Positions 25,030 through 35,300 of a stretch of 64,000 bases of DNA are shown here, in pieces. A program made the position numbers and the translations under genes. Each line of letters begins with the position of its first letter. The first letter of the stretch is position 1. This DNA comes from DATKYQ01 sp964640665 (GTDB taxonomy: Bacteria; Myxococcota; B64-G9), in NCBI GenBank assembly GCA_964640665.1, contig CAZXHT010000023.1, positions 3,716 through 67,715 of the forward strand, given 5' to 3'. Below the pieces are notes generated by a model, which saw only the letters and a list, made by a program, of their open reading frames with translations, was not told where the DNA came from and did no database searches.

Positions 25030-26976
25030 TCAGAACTCCATCATCAGGCCGAACATGAAGGTCTGGTCGCCGACGTTCATGTGCCCCGAGGCTCCGAACT
25101 GGTCGACCCACGACATGGTATACTCGGCGAAGAAAAAACTGTTCATCACCCCGACCTGATTTTCGAAGTTGCAGGCCGCCTCCTGGTCGAGAACGTCCAA
25201 TAACAGCTTCAGGCCGACCGAGAAATGCCCTCCGAATATGCCGCCCCGGGCCGTGAATGATTTCCCCGCCTCGTCTTCGTAGGAGGCTATGTCACCGACT
25301 CCGTCGAGCACCCACCAGATGTAATAGTCCAGCCCGCCCACAACGTACGGCTCGAACGGAATGCGCCACCAGTCCATCAGCTTGTCGAAGGTGTAGCCGA
25401 CGTTGAGCCGGAAGGGCACCAGGTTGAGCACCGTGGTGTCTGAGCTCTTGCCGCCGCTCCGCGTGAGGCCCTTGCCCAGGTATTGCACGAAGCCGAACGA
25501 GCCGCCGACGCTTACTACTCCGAAGCCGCGCCAGATTTCGTAGTCGAGACCCATCTCGAAGAGCATCTCTGAGCCGCCACCGAAGATGTCCTTGAAGGGC
25601 TTGCCCGAAAGGTTTTTTTCGGAGTCGACCTGCGGCGTGTACGGCCCGAAGCGAAGTTGGAACTGGAGGTTCGGCTCGCCGCCGGTGAGTGCCGACCCGG
25701 AGTCTGCATCGGCGCCCGGGCGCGGATCGGTTGCAGCCAGAAGCCGGCCACCGAATCCAATAACGAGCAACGCGGCTATTAGTGCCAAAAGCGCCGGGGT
25801 AGCCGTCCCGCGCGCCGCTCGGCGCACCTGCCGATAATATTTCTTCCCGAGCAGCCCGAGTATCAAAAGCGCCGCAAGCAGCACAAGCAGCTCACCGGCT
25901 CCCAGGGCCAGTTCGGCCCGGGCAGCGACCACCAGCGGGGCCAACGCCAGGCGCGCAGCCGTGCGGTGCGTGTCGGAGCCGCGGATGGCCCTGGCCCAGC
26001 GCGGGCCGTAACGATAATAAGCCGCGACCAGGCTGCGTCCCGCCGCGCTCGGCATGAGAACACTGTCCCTGAAGGCGCGCAACGGCAGCACCATCGAGTC
26101 TTGGTACGAGCCATAGGCGGCGGTGGCCACGAAGCAGAAGCCGCCCTGATCGCCCCCGCCTTGCCCGCGGTAGTATTCGAAGAAGTCTTCCACCGGCTCG
26201 GGCGTCCCGGTCATGGTGTTAGATTCTTCGCTCTCGTTCATGGCGGTGTCAACGGCCGTCATCCATACCTCGTAGTTGACGTCGTTAGTCAGGCCGGTGA
26301 TCTGAAAACTGGTCGCCTCGCCGTTGGTCTCATCCGCCTGGTGATCGTCAGTCGTGCCTTCCTGGCGGTAGTGGATGATGTAGCTGTCGAGGTCGTCGTC
26401 CGAAGGCTTGTCCCACTTGACTTTCAGGTTCGTCTCGCCCGGATCTATCGAGGTGATAGTAGGCGCCCCGGGCTTCTTGGTGTCGAAACGAATCGGCGCC
26501 CCGCCGCGGAAGGTGTAATTGTCCGTGGTGGTGATTTGATCCACCACGTATTTCCACTTGATGCAAAAGTAGTAGTCGTGCTCGTTCTCGGTAGCGCAGT
26601 CGAGGCCGGTGACGTCGCTCAAGAAAAGCTCGTCGCCGCTCAGCGGAAAGCTGCCGCTGGTCTGTCCTTCGCTGATAGTAACATCGACGCCCTTGTCTAC
26701 CACCTTGCCGATCTCTACCTCGGCTGAGCTGCAATTCTCGTCGATGGCAAGAAAAACGTCGGCGTCCTGTTCGCCGAGCCAGGTGTAGCTGCCGTCTGGC
26801 AAGTTCCAGGAAATCTCCAGTTCGATCTCCTCGGGCGTGGCGCAGCTTTCGATGTTGAGGTAGGCCTGGCTCGAGGGCTTGACCAGACTGATGTTCAGAT
26901 CCTGGTCATAATCGTAGGCCAGAGCCGGGTTAACCAATGCGACCAAAAACACCGCCAAGAGTATCAATCTCTTCAT
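25030..26976 (-). CDS. Fn3 / CFI-box / outer-membrane beta-barrel fusion
   Basis: A 648-residue exported protein resembling the MXAN_2562-type barrel family. Order: signal peptide 1-20, a beta-rich region, an Fn3 domain at about 170-258, a Gly-rich linker, the CFI-box motif FCFVATAAYGS at 280-290 with its usual follow-on (RAFRDSVLMPSAAGRSLVAA), two hydrophobic segments (362-377 and 392-412), then a beta-barrel-like domain from about 435 ending MFGLMMEF. CFI-box modules are normally C-terminal, so a barrel after it is unusual and suggests processing or gene fusion. ATG 26976 was chosen because MKRLILLAVF begins the signal. A sigma-54 promoter lies about 50 bases upstream. Confidence 0.75.
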   Translation of the reverse strand: MKRLILLAVFLVALVNPALAYDYDQDLNISLVKPSSQAYLNIESCATPEEIELEISWNLPDGSYTWLGEQDADVFLAIDENCSSAEVEIGKVVDKGVDVTISEGQTSGSFPLSGDELFLSDVTGLDCATENEHDYYFCIKWKYVVDQITTTDNYTFRGGAPIRFDTKKPGAPTITSIDPGETNLKVKWDKPSDDDLDSYIIHYRQEGTTDDHQADETNGEATSFQITGLTNDVNYEVWMTAVDTAMNESEESNTMTGTPEPVEDFFEYYRGQGGGDQGGFCFVATAAYGSYQDSMVLPLRAFRDSVLMPSAAGRSLVAAYYRYGPRWARAIRGSDTHRTAARLALAPLVVAARAELALGAGELLVLLAALLILGLLGKKYYRQVRRAARGTATPALLALIAALLVIGFGGRLLAATDPRPGADADSGSALTGGEPNLQFQLRFGPYTPQVDSEKNLSGKPFKDIFGGGSEMLFEMGLDYEIWRGFGVVSVGGSFGFVQYLGKGLTRSGGKSSDTTVLNLVPFRLNVGYTFDKLMDWWRIPFEPYVVGGLDYYIWWVLDGVGDIASYEDEAGKSFTARGGIFGGHFSVGLKLLLDVLDQEAACNFENQVGVMNSFFFAEYTMSWVDQFGASGHMNVGDQTFMFGLMMEF

Positions 26977-27026
26977 GATGACTGCCTTTCGTTTGCACTT
27001 TCTCTTACACGTTATTCGGATACTAC

Positions 27027-27041
27027 GCAAGGAACGTGCCA
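27027..27041 (-). promoter_or_regulatory. Sigma-54 promoter of the CFI-box/barrel gene
   Basis: On the minus strand this reads TGGCACGTTCCTTGC, matching TGGCACG-N4-TTGC at every conserved position. The predicted transcription start is about 12 bases past the GC, near 27014, giving a leader of about 40 bases before ATG 26976. Activation would need an enhancer-binding protein not encoded in the window. Confidence 0.75.
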
Positions 27042-27182
27042 TCTGTAAAGGCGACTGTCTGATATTTTCTCTTGCTAAAACAAAGTGATGGCCGCAAGCC
27101 GGGGCGGGCTGGGCTACAGCGCTGACCTTTTGTCACAAGCTCTCTACGCTGCGCGCGAGGTGTGCCATTTTGTCAACGGAGA

Positions 27183-28211
27183 TCACATGTAATCGCGAAT
27201 CAGCAACTCGGCGATCTGGACGGCATTCAGGGCCGCGCCCTTGCGGATGTTATCGGCCACCACCCACATGTCGAGAGCGTTGTCTGTGGAAGGATCTTCG
27301 CGAATGCGACCCACCAGGGTATCGTCGCCGCCGACCGCGTCGAGCACGGTGGGATAGAGCGCCTCGGCCGCCGAGTCGACCACGCGCAGGCCGGGCGCAT
27401 TGTCCAGAAGCTTGCGGGCCTCGTCGGCACCGAGCTTTTTCTCCGTCTCGACGTTGAGCGCTTCTGCATGACCGTAGAACACCGGTACCCTGACGGTGGT
27501 CGCCGTCAGGCGCAGTTCGTCCCGCCCCAGGATCTTTCGCGTTTCCTGGATCATCTTGATCTCTTCGAAGGTGTAACCGTCCTCGCCGAATACGTCTATG
27601 TGCGGCAGACAGTTGAAGGCAATCTGGCGGGGAAAGCGCTCGCACTCCATGGGCTTCAGGTTGAACAGCGCCAGGCTCTGAGCCTCGAGTTCCTTGATGC
27701 CGAGCCGCCCGGCCCCGCTGACCGACTGATACGTGGAAACCACCACCCTCCGTATTCGGGCGGCATCGTCGATAGGCTTCAGCACCAGCACCATCTGGAT
27801 GGTCGAACAGTTGGGATTGGCGATGATGCTGCGCCCGGCGTAGTCAGCGATCGCCTCGGGATTCACCTCGGGCACCACCAGGGGCACATCGGGCTCCATT
27901 CGAAAGGCGCTGGTGTTGTCGATCACCACACAGCCGGCCCGGGCGGCAAGCGGGGCAAATGTCCGCGACACGTCGGAGCCGGCTGAAAAAAGTGCGATAT
28001 CCATGCCCGCAAACGAGCCTTCCGAAAGCGCCTCGATGCGGATCTCGCTTCCATTAAAAGTCAGCTCTTCGCCTGCCGAGCGTTCCGAGGCCAGCAAGCG
28101 CAGATTGGCCACGGGGAAATTCCGCTCGGCCAGGACGCGCACCATCTCGCGGCCCACAACGCCCGTGGCGCCGCAGACAGCCACGCGGTAACTTTTCGAA
28201 CCGTTACCCAT
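27183..28211 (-). CDS. asd: Aspartate-semialdehyde dehydrogenase
   Basis: Reduces aspartyl phosphate to the semialdehyde that feeds lysine, diaminopimelate, threonine and methionine synthesis. The 342 residues have an N-terminal NADP-binding motif (AVCGATGVVGREMV), the catalytic Cys135 in ANPNCSTIQ and the catalytic His in YGHAEALNVE. ATG 28211 (MGNGSK) has AAGGAGAGTGC upstream; the longer open frame upstream is not dehydrogenase-like. It follows the Ig-like lipoprotein gene by 14 bases. Confidence 0.96.
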   Translation of the reverse strand: MGNGSKSYRVAVCGATGVVGREMVRVLAERNFPVANLRLLASERSAGEELTFNGSEIRIEALSEGSFAGMDIALFSAGSDVSRTFAPLAARAGCVVIDNTSAFRMEPDVPLVVPEVNPEAIADYAGRSIIANPNCSTIQMVLVLKPIDDAARIRRVVVSTYQSVSGAGRLGIKELEAQSLALFNLKPMECERFPRQIAFNCLPHIDVFGEDGYTFEEIKMIQETRKILGRDELRLTATTVRVPVFYGHAEALNVETEKKLGADEARKLLDNAPGLRVVDSAAEALYPTVLDAVGGDDTLVGRIREDPSTDNALDMWVVADNIRKGAALNAVQIAELLIRDYM

Positions 28212-28225
28212 GCACTCTCCTTGCG

Positions 28226-28621
28226 TCACTCGGCTACCGTGAACGACCAGCGGTAGGCCTGGAGGCACCGGTTGCCGGCCAGATCCTTTACGCCCGGTTC
28301 GAGCACGCCCTGGTAGGTGACCCCTGCCTGCAGATCGATCGAAAGCGACAGGGTCGCAAGATGGCGGTTGAGATCGTAGCTGACCTGGCCGAAGAGCGAC
28401 TGCTGTCCCTGGGCAGCGTGGAAAATGGTGTCGTTGATAGAGTTGCGGTCGATGGCCTCGTCGAACTGGATGATCAAATCGGTGTCGGACGCGACCCCGC
28501 CGGCGTTGTCGGCCGGGGTCGTCGACTCGATGCCCGGCGGCTTCTCGTCGGGCCCCTGATCCCCGCATCCGGCCAGCAGAGCAAGGCAAGTCGCGAAGAT
28601 CGTCGCCCGGGACATGCTCAC
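28226..28621 (-). CDS. Ig-like lipoprotein
   Basis: A 131-residue lipoprotein (lipobox LLAGC) with one bacterial Ig-like fold of the SbsA/Big_5 type: PPGIESTTPADNAGGVASDT, LIIQFDEAIDR, then GVTYQGVLEPGVKDLAGN and the closing strand YRWSFTVAE. Such domains are structural or adhesive spacers in surface proteins. The start is either GTG 28621, overlapping the SPFH stop as GTGA, or ATG 28615. It lies between the SPFH gene and asd. Confidence 0.65.
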   Translation of the reverse strand: MSMSRATIFATCLALLAGCGDQGPDEKPPGIESTTPADNAGGVASDTDLIIQFDEAIDRNSINDTIFHAAQGQQSLFGQVSYDLNRHLATLSLSIDLQAGVTYQGVLEPGVKDLAGNRCLQAYRWSFTVAE

Positions 28622-29421
28622 TGGCCCCCGAGGATCAGCGGCAGCCCGTCCTTGCCGCCGCCGATCACCACCACCTTGGCGTTTTTCGAGTTGGCCAGGC
28701 GCTCGGTGGCCCCGATACCCTCGTAGCGCAGTAACTTGTCAGTAACGCTCGCGGTGATGATCCGGTTGCGCTCGGCGATGCCCTTGGCCTCGATCGCCTT
28801 GCGCTCGGCCTCCTGGCGCTCGCGGCTGAGCGTGAATTTCATCTTCAACGAGCGCTGCTTTTCCTCGAGCTTGTCGTTGATGGCCGTCTTGAGCTTTTCG
28901 GGCAGGTCGACGTTGCGCACCAGGATGGCCTCCAGGATCAGCGGCCGGTCGGCCAGCGATTTCTTGACCTCGCCGAAGATCTCCGTCTCGACCACGTCGC
29001 GCTTGGTCGAGTAGATCTCCTCCGGGTTATAGCGCCCGCCCACCTTACGGGCCTCCGAGCGCAAGGTCGGCGAGATGATTACCTTGTAGTAGTCGGGCCC
29101 CAGCGTCTCGTGGAGTTTCGAAAGCTTGACCGCATCGGCCCGGAAGCGGATCGAGGTCTCGAGGGTGATCGACAGGCCGTTGTTGGCCAGCACGTGCAGC
29201 ACCTCCGCGTTGTCCTGGGTACGCAGGGAATAGGTGAACATCTTGTTCCAGGGGGCCACGAAGTACCAGCCCTCGGTGTACTTGTCCGACTGGGTGCCGG
29301 AGAAGGCGGTCCAGAGCACGCCCCCGTAGCCGGCGTCCACCTTGGCGCAGCCCGCCATACCTCCCAGGGACAGCCCCAGGACAACAATCAGTGCCATCAT
29401 GATTCTGGTAGTTGATCGCAT
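28618..29421 (-). CDS. SPFH/prohibitin-like lipoprotein
   Basis: A 267-residue band-7 (SPFH) protein: MRSTTRIMMALIVVLGLSLG followed by GMAGC as a lipoprotein signal, an SPFH core (GVLWTAFSGTQSDKYTEGWY, LRSEARKVGGRYNPEEIYS), a charged coiled-coil (EEKQRSLKMKFTLSRERQEA), and a C-terminal VVVIGGGKDGLPLILGG. SPFH proteins form membrane-associated rings or scaffolds. A lipid anchor instead of an N-terminal hairpin would place it outside the cytoplasm. ATG 29421 is preferred because GGAGGATG has proper spacing. It heads the operon with the Ig-like lipoprotein and asd. Confidence 0.8.
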   Translation of the reverse strand: MRSTTRIMMALIVVLGLSLGGMAGCAKVDAGYGGVLWTAFSGTQSDKYTEGWYFVAPWNKMFTYSLRTQDNAEVLHVLANNGLSITLETSIRFRADAVKLSKLHETLGPDYYKVIISPTLRSEARKVGGRYNPEEIYSTKRDVVETEIFGEVKKSLADRPLILEAILVRNVDLPEKLKTAINDKLEEKQRSLKMKFTLSRERQEAERKAIEAKGIAERNRIITASVTDKLLRYEGIGATERLANSKNAKVVVIGGGKDGLPLILGGQ

Positions 29422-29456
29422 GATATACATCCTCCTTGTCATTTGGTTTGGGCGGC

Positions 29457-29486
29457 AACATAACACCCGAAGCGGGTCCCTTGCAA
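29457..29486 (-). promoter_or_regulatory. Candidate sigma-70 promoter of the SPFH operon
   Basis: Minus strand TTGCAA (29486-29481), an 18-base spacer, TATGTT (29462-29457). It lies about 35-65 bases upstream of ATG 29421. Confidence 0.4.
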
Positions 29487-29516
29487 GAGCGAAGGTTATG
29501 CGGCAAGAATCGGGTC

Positions 29517-30281
29517 ATGCAAGAGGTCGGCTACTACGATGATCCCGAGCGCTACGACGCCGAGTACGCTTTTCTGGCCGCCGACTGCGCCTGGTATACC
29601 GGGAAGGCGCTCGAAATCGGCGACCCGGCGCTGGTGCTCGGCTGCGGCAGCGGGCGGGTGCTTTTTCACCTGGCCGCCCGCGGGCTGAAGGTGGACGGCC
29701 TGGACAGCTCACAGGCCATGTTGGACGCCGCTCGCACGCGGGCCGCTTTTATGAAGAAGGAAATAGCATCGCGCGTCACCTTTTACGAGGGCGACATGCG
29801 CGCCTTCTCGCTGCCCTTCCGCTATCGCTCGGTGAGCATTCCGCTGAACGGCCTGATGCACCTGGTCACAGACGACGAGATGCTGGCCTGCCTGTTCTGC
29901 GTCCGCGAGCACCTGGCTGCGGGCGGCCGGCTGTTGTTCGACGTGACCAACCCGCGCAAGGAGATACTCGAAGCCTATGGTGATGCGGATGGAGTGCCGA
30001 TTCGAGAGTTCCGCGTGCGTGGCGTGACTTACCTGCAAAGCGAGCGGCACAGCTATGATCCGCACAGCCGAATAAGCCAGACCGTTTTTTCCTACCAGCC
30101 GCGGAACACGGACTCACCCGGTTTTTCGTGCCGGTTGCGTCTGCGCATGTACCCGCCGTCCGAGATCGAGCGCCTGCTCTCCCTTTCGGGCTTCGAGATA
30201 ACCGAGCGGCTGGGCTCGTTCTCGGGCGAGCCCTTCGACGGGTCGGGCCTGACACAGGTCTTCGAAGCACAGGCCTGCTGA
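29517..30281 (+). CDS. SAM-dependent methyltransferase
   Basis: A 254-residue class I methyltransferase. Motif I is ALVLGCGSGRVLFHL, the acidic residue after strand 2 is in DGLDSSQAM, and FYEGDMRAFSLP and GGRLLFDVTNPRKE follow. The C-terminal half (LRLRMYPPSEIERLLSLSGF) is typical of small-molecule methyltransferases. ATG 29517 (MQEVGYYDDPERYD) was chosen; the upstream extension is not conserved-looking. It is divergent from the SPFH gene and ends 5 bases from the convergent giant lipoprotein gene. The substrate is unknown. Confidence 0.82.
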   Translation: MQEVGYYDDPERYDAEYAFLAADCAWYTGKALEIGDPALVLGCGSGRVLFHLAARGLKVDGLDSSQAMLDAARTRAAFMKKEIASRVTFYEGDMRAFSLPFRYRSVSIPLNGLMHLVTDDEMLACLFCVREHLAAGGRLLFDVTNPRKEILEAYGDADGVPIREFRVRGVTYLQSERHSYDPHSRISQTVFSYQPRNTDSPGFSCRLRLRMYPPSEIERLLSLSGFEITERLGSFSGEPFDGSGLTQVFEAQAC

Positions 30282-30286
30282 TCGAC

Positions 30287-32316
30287 TCACTGGCAGGTCA
30301 AGTGCAGGCCCCAGGAGTTGAGCGTGCCGGTGTCACCCTTCCACCAGTCGTGGATGGTCAGGGTCCAGGTGCCGTTGCCCGCACCTCCGTTGAAGTCATC
30401 GAGAGTCCCGGGACCGTCCACCGGCAGGCTCTTGTTGAAGTTGCCCACCACGTCAGACCCACTGTCTCCTACGTCTTGCGCTTTCAACGTCACCGAGGTC
30501 CCGCCCGGAGATTGCAACTCGATCGACAGGTCTCCGCGCCAGGTGTGGCTGATGTTCATGTCGACGTTCACGTCCAGGACGGTGCATGAACCAGGGACAG
30601 TGATTGTGTCGGTGCGCGTCCCGTAGTCACTCGTGTTGCAGGCCGAGCCTACCGGCCCGCCTGCGGAACAGTCATCGATCGCGCAGTCGCAGTTCGACGT
30701 CTCGTAGACAAGTATCCCGCACTGGCTCGGCTCGCCCACACAGTTGTAGCCGGCCTCTATCCCGCACATGTCCGAGCACCCGTCGCCGTTGTTGGTGTCG
30801 TTGTCGTCGCACTCCTCGGCCGGATCGACAGTCCCGTCTCCGCAGTTCGGGCAGGTGCAGTCAACCGGACACCTGGCGCAACTCTCGTATGGAACCTCGC
30901 AGACGTGGTTTCCGCAGTGGGCCGCCGGCGAGACGATTGCGTTCAGTACGTAGTTGCCGCAGGCTCCCCCGGCCCCGTCCAGGTATACGTAGTACAGCCC
31001 CGGCGCCAGCGACGTCTGGATGTGCGACGGTCCGTCGACAACCTTGCAGTCGTCGTTGCATATCTTCCGCGGCCCGGGAGGGCTGGTCCCCGACGGCCCC
31101 GTCTCCATGATGTACACTACCGTGTCGAAATCCGAACCGTCCGTCGAGATGTCGATGCCCGTCTGGTACTCGAGCGCCATGTAGAATACCGCGTCCTTGC
31201 TGCCAATCCCGCTGTATGTGCAGCGGTCCTCGTTCGAGTTCGGCGACAGTGTGCAATCCGTTGCCGCCGCCACCCCGCAGTCGGGACAGTCGTAGTTGCC
31301 GCCCCCGAGGTTGACGCAATCCCCGCAGCCGCCATTGCCCCACAGTATGTTGTCTGGGTAAGAGAAATGGTCTGTCAGCGCACAGGTGTTGCCGCTGAAC
31401 GTCCCGCCCATCGAGATGTTTCCGGCCTGCGGCCCGGTGTCGAGGCTCACCTGCGCCATGCCGATGTCCATCGAGTAGTTGCCGCAATCGCCCGCCGGGC
31501 CATCCACAGCCCCGTAGTATGTCCCCTCCGGCAACCCGCACATGGTCATCGTTTCGGGACCGGATTGCTCCGAACATCCCCAGTCGGGCTCCACCCCGGG
31601 TGTCCCGCATACGTCCGCCGTCGGAACCTGCGCGGCCTCGTTGCCGCAGATCGTAGATACCCTGAGCGTCGTGTCCAGCGCCGAGGTCCCGCTGTCCAGC
31701 GTCACCGTGTAGAACTTCGAATCACCCGTCCCGTCGTCCAGCGTGAACTGGAACATCTCCTCCGGCGCACCGCCCAATGCCACCGACTGGCAGGCCGCTC
31801 CGCCGGGATAGCAGTTGCCCGGGATGTGATCGTCGTCGTCGCAGGTCGTCCCCGACAGGTTGCCACCAGCACTCATATCCGGCGCCGCCACGCACAGGTC
31901 CTCGAGACACATGCTTCCGTCGCAGGCGCAACGGTTGGTAGTGCAGCAGGTCTTCGACTGCAGCAGTCCGTTTGCATCGCAGACGAACTCGGCGTTGCAC
32001 AAATACTCGGCGTCTCCCTTGCACTCGGTCGTGCTCGGCGAGCACTCGTTACATTCCTGGCGGACGGCGTTGCAGCCGTAGCCGCAGGTCAGAAGCTCGG
32101 TCATGTTGCAGGCCCCGTCGCAGGTCGCCTGTTGCACGGGGCTGTAACACACCGTGCCGGCAGGGGCGCAGCCGCCGCAGTCGTCCGACACCTCGTTGCA
32201 GACGTTGGCGCACGGGTTGCCGCTGCAAGGATCTCCGCCCCCGGGCTGGCAGACGCCTCCCAGGCAACTGTCGCCGGCGGTGCAAAACAGGCCGTCCTGG
32301 CAACCGGTCCCGTCGG
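30287..32316 (-). repeat. C-terminal-encoding segment duplicated at 35863-37893
   Basis: About 2.03 kb encoding the last repeat unit through the P-domain of the 1825-aa protein. It aligns base for base, nearly without gaps, with 35863-37893 at the end of the 3122-aa gene. Differences are scattered and mostly at third codon positions. This points to recent duplication or ongoing gene conversion. Confidence 0.8.
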
Positions 32317-35300
32317 CGACATCCGGGTTTTCGCAGTGATCGACGTTGCAGTTGTTCTCGGTGCAGGAGTTGCCGTCGTCACACGGCCTGACCGAGCCAC
32401 CCCCGCAGACACCGGAATTGCAGGTCTCGCCTATCAGACAAAAGTTGCCGTCGTCGCAGGGTGCGCTGTCCATGGCCGCGGCATCGTGGACGCAGGAACT
32501 CGTACCTTCGTTGCAGGTATCCGCCGTGCACGGGTTGCTATCCGCACAATTCCTCGGCCCGCCGCCGCCGCAGATGCCCGCGCTGCAAGTCTCTCCATCG
32601 ACGCAGTACTGCCCGTCGTCACAACCGGCGCCGTTCATGGCGGCGTCGTCATGTTCGCAAATATCCAGGCCGTCGTTGCAATTGTCGGCCGTGCACTGGT
32701 TGCCGTCCGAGCAGTTGCGCGGGCTGCCGCCTCCACACACACCGCCGGTGCAACTCTCGGCCACGGTGCAGAATTGCCCGTCGTCGCAACCCGTACCGTC
32801 CGAAACAGGCAGGTGATCGCACTGGTCGGTCACGTCGTTGCAACTGTCAGCGGTGCAGGGCAGCGCATCGGCGCAGTTTCTGGGATTGCCGCCCGTGCAA
32901 AAGCCGCCGCTGCAGGTCGTCGCCTGGGTGCAGTAAGAACCGTCATCGCAGGCCGTACCGTCGGCCGCGGCGGCGTTGTTGACACAAACGTCGTTGCCCT
33001 CGTCGCAGGAGTCGACCGTACACAGGTTGCCGTCCGAGCAGTCGCGCGCGCCCCCGCCCGTGCATGAACCCGAGTTGCAGGAGTCGTTGATAGTGCAGAA
33101 CTGCCCATCGTCGCAGGCGTTGCCGTCGGCGGCCGCCGCGTCATGATCGCACTGGTTCGTCCCGTCGTTGCAACTATCCAGTGTGCAAATGTTTCCGTCC
33201 GAGCAGTCGCGCACGCCGCTGCCCGTGCAGGCGCCCCCGGAACACACGTCTCCCATCGTGCAGTATTGCCCGTCGTCGCAGGGCGTGCCATTCGCACCGG
33301 ATGCCAGGTGCAGGCAGGCATCGACTGCTTCGTCGCAAACGTCCTGCGTGCACACGTCGCTGTCCGTACAGTCCCGCATGCTGGCGCCCCCGCAAACCCC
33401 CGCGGTGCAGGTCTCCCCCTGCGTGCAGTAGGCCCCGTCGTCGCAGGCCGTGCCGTCGGAGACATCTGTGTTGACGCACTGGTCGGTGGCGTCGTTGCAG
33501 GTGTCCGCCGTGCAGGCGCTGCCGTCCGAGCAGTTGCGAGCCACCCCCCCACCGCACGCGCCCGTAGTGCACGTCTCGCCCAGCGTGCAGAACTGCCCGT
33601 CGTCGCAGGGTGTCCCGTTCACCACCGGGGTGCCAACGCAGGTATCGTTGACATCGTCGCAGACATCGGCCGTGCAGGCGTTGCCGTCATCGCACGGGTT
33701 CGCTACGCCGCCGCACACGCCTCCGGCGCAATTGTCGGCCAGCGTGCAGAACTGACCGTCGTCACACGGCGTCCCGTCCACCACAGCCGGGTGGTCGCAG
33801 GCGTCAGTGCCCTCGTTGCACACGTCCAGCGTGCAATCGTTGGTGTCGGCGCAGTTGCGCGTGCTGCCTCCGGAGCAGGCGCCGTTCGAACAGGTCTCCC
33901 CCACCGTGCAGTAAGAACTGTCGTCGCAGGCTGTCCCTGCCGGTTCGTTCTGATTTACGCACTGGTTGGTGTTTTCGTTGCAGGAGTCGGCCGTGCACTG
34001 GTTGCCGTCCGAACAGTTGAGCGCGCTGCCTCCACCGCACACGCCGCCCACGCAGGTCTCGGCCACCGTGCAGTATTGCCCGTCGTCGCAGGCCGTGCCG
34101 TCGGCCACCGGCAGGTTGGAGCAGGCGTTAGTCACCTCGTTGCAACTGTCCGCCGTGCAGACGCTGGCGTCCGTGCAGTCCCGCGCCGAGCCGCCGCAGA
34201 CTCCCCCGGTACAAACGTCCCCCACGGTGCAATACTGCCCGTCGTCGCAGCCGGCTCCGTTGGCAACCGCTGTGTTGAGACACTGATTGTTTCCCTCGTC
34301 GCAGCTGTCCGCCGTGCAGGCATTGCCGTCATCGCACGGGTTGGGGCTGCCTGTGCAGTTCCCTCCGGAGCAGGTGTCTCCCACGGTGCAATACAGCCCG
34401 TCGTCGCAGCCGGCGCCGTTCATTGCGGCCGAGTCGCTGACGCAGGCGTCCCCGTCCTCATCGCACGAGTCGAGTGTGCAGACATCGCCGTCGTCGCAGT
34501 TCCTGGCCGTGCCCCCGCAGACACCGTTGGTACAGCTGTCACCCAGGCTGCAGTAGAGGCCGTCGTCGCAAAGCGTCCCGTTGGCCTCGTTTACGTGATC
34601 GCAGGTGTCCAGTGAATCGTTGCAGACGTCGCCGGTGCAGGGATTGCCGTCCGAGCAATCCCGCGCCTGCCCGCCCGTGCAAGCGCCACCCATGCACGTC
34701 TCGGCGATCGTACAGAACTGCCCGTCGTTGCAAATCGTCCCGTCGGGCACCGCATTGTGCAGGCACTCGTCTATATTGTCGTCGCAAGCGTCCGACGAGC
34801 ACTGATCACCGTCCGAGCAATCCCGGGCGCCGGCCCCGACGCAGCTTCCGCCGGCGCAGACGTCTCCCACCGTGCAAAAGGCCCCGTCGTCGCAGGGCGT
34901 CCCGTCCACCAGAGGCGGGTTGACGCAGGCGTCGATGCTCTCGTCGCACACGTCGCTGGTGCAGGCGTTGCCGTCCGAGCAATCGATCGGCCCGCCGCCG
35001 GCGCACACGCCCGCTGTGCAGGTCTCGCCGGTGGTGCAATAGGCCCGGTCGTCGCACGCGGTTCCGTCGGAGACGGCCGCGTTCAGGCAAGAATCTGCGT
35101 CATCGTCACAGCTATCCGCCGTACAGGGATTACCGTCCGAGCAGTTGCGAGTAATGCCTCCTGTGCACGTACCGCCCGAGCAGATCTCGCCCAGCGTGCA
35201 GTAAGCCCCGTCATCGCAGGGCACGCCGTCCGGCGCCAGGGTGTTGATGCAGATGTCGTCTACCTCGTTACAAGTATCCACCGAGCAGGAATTGCCGTCG

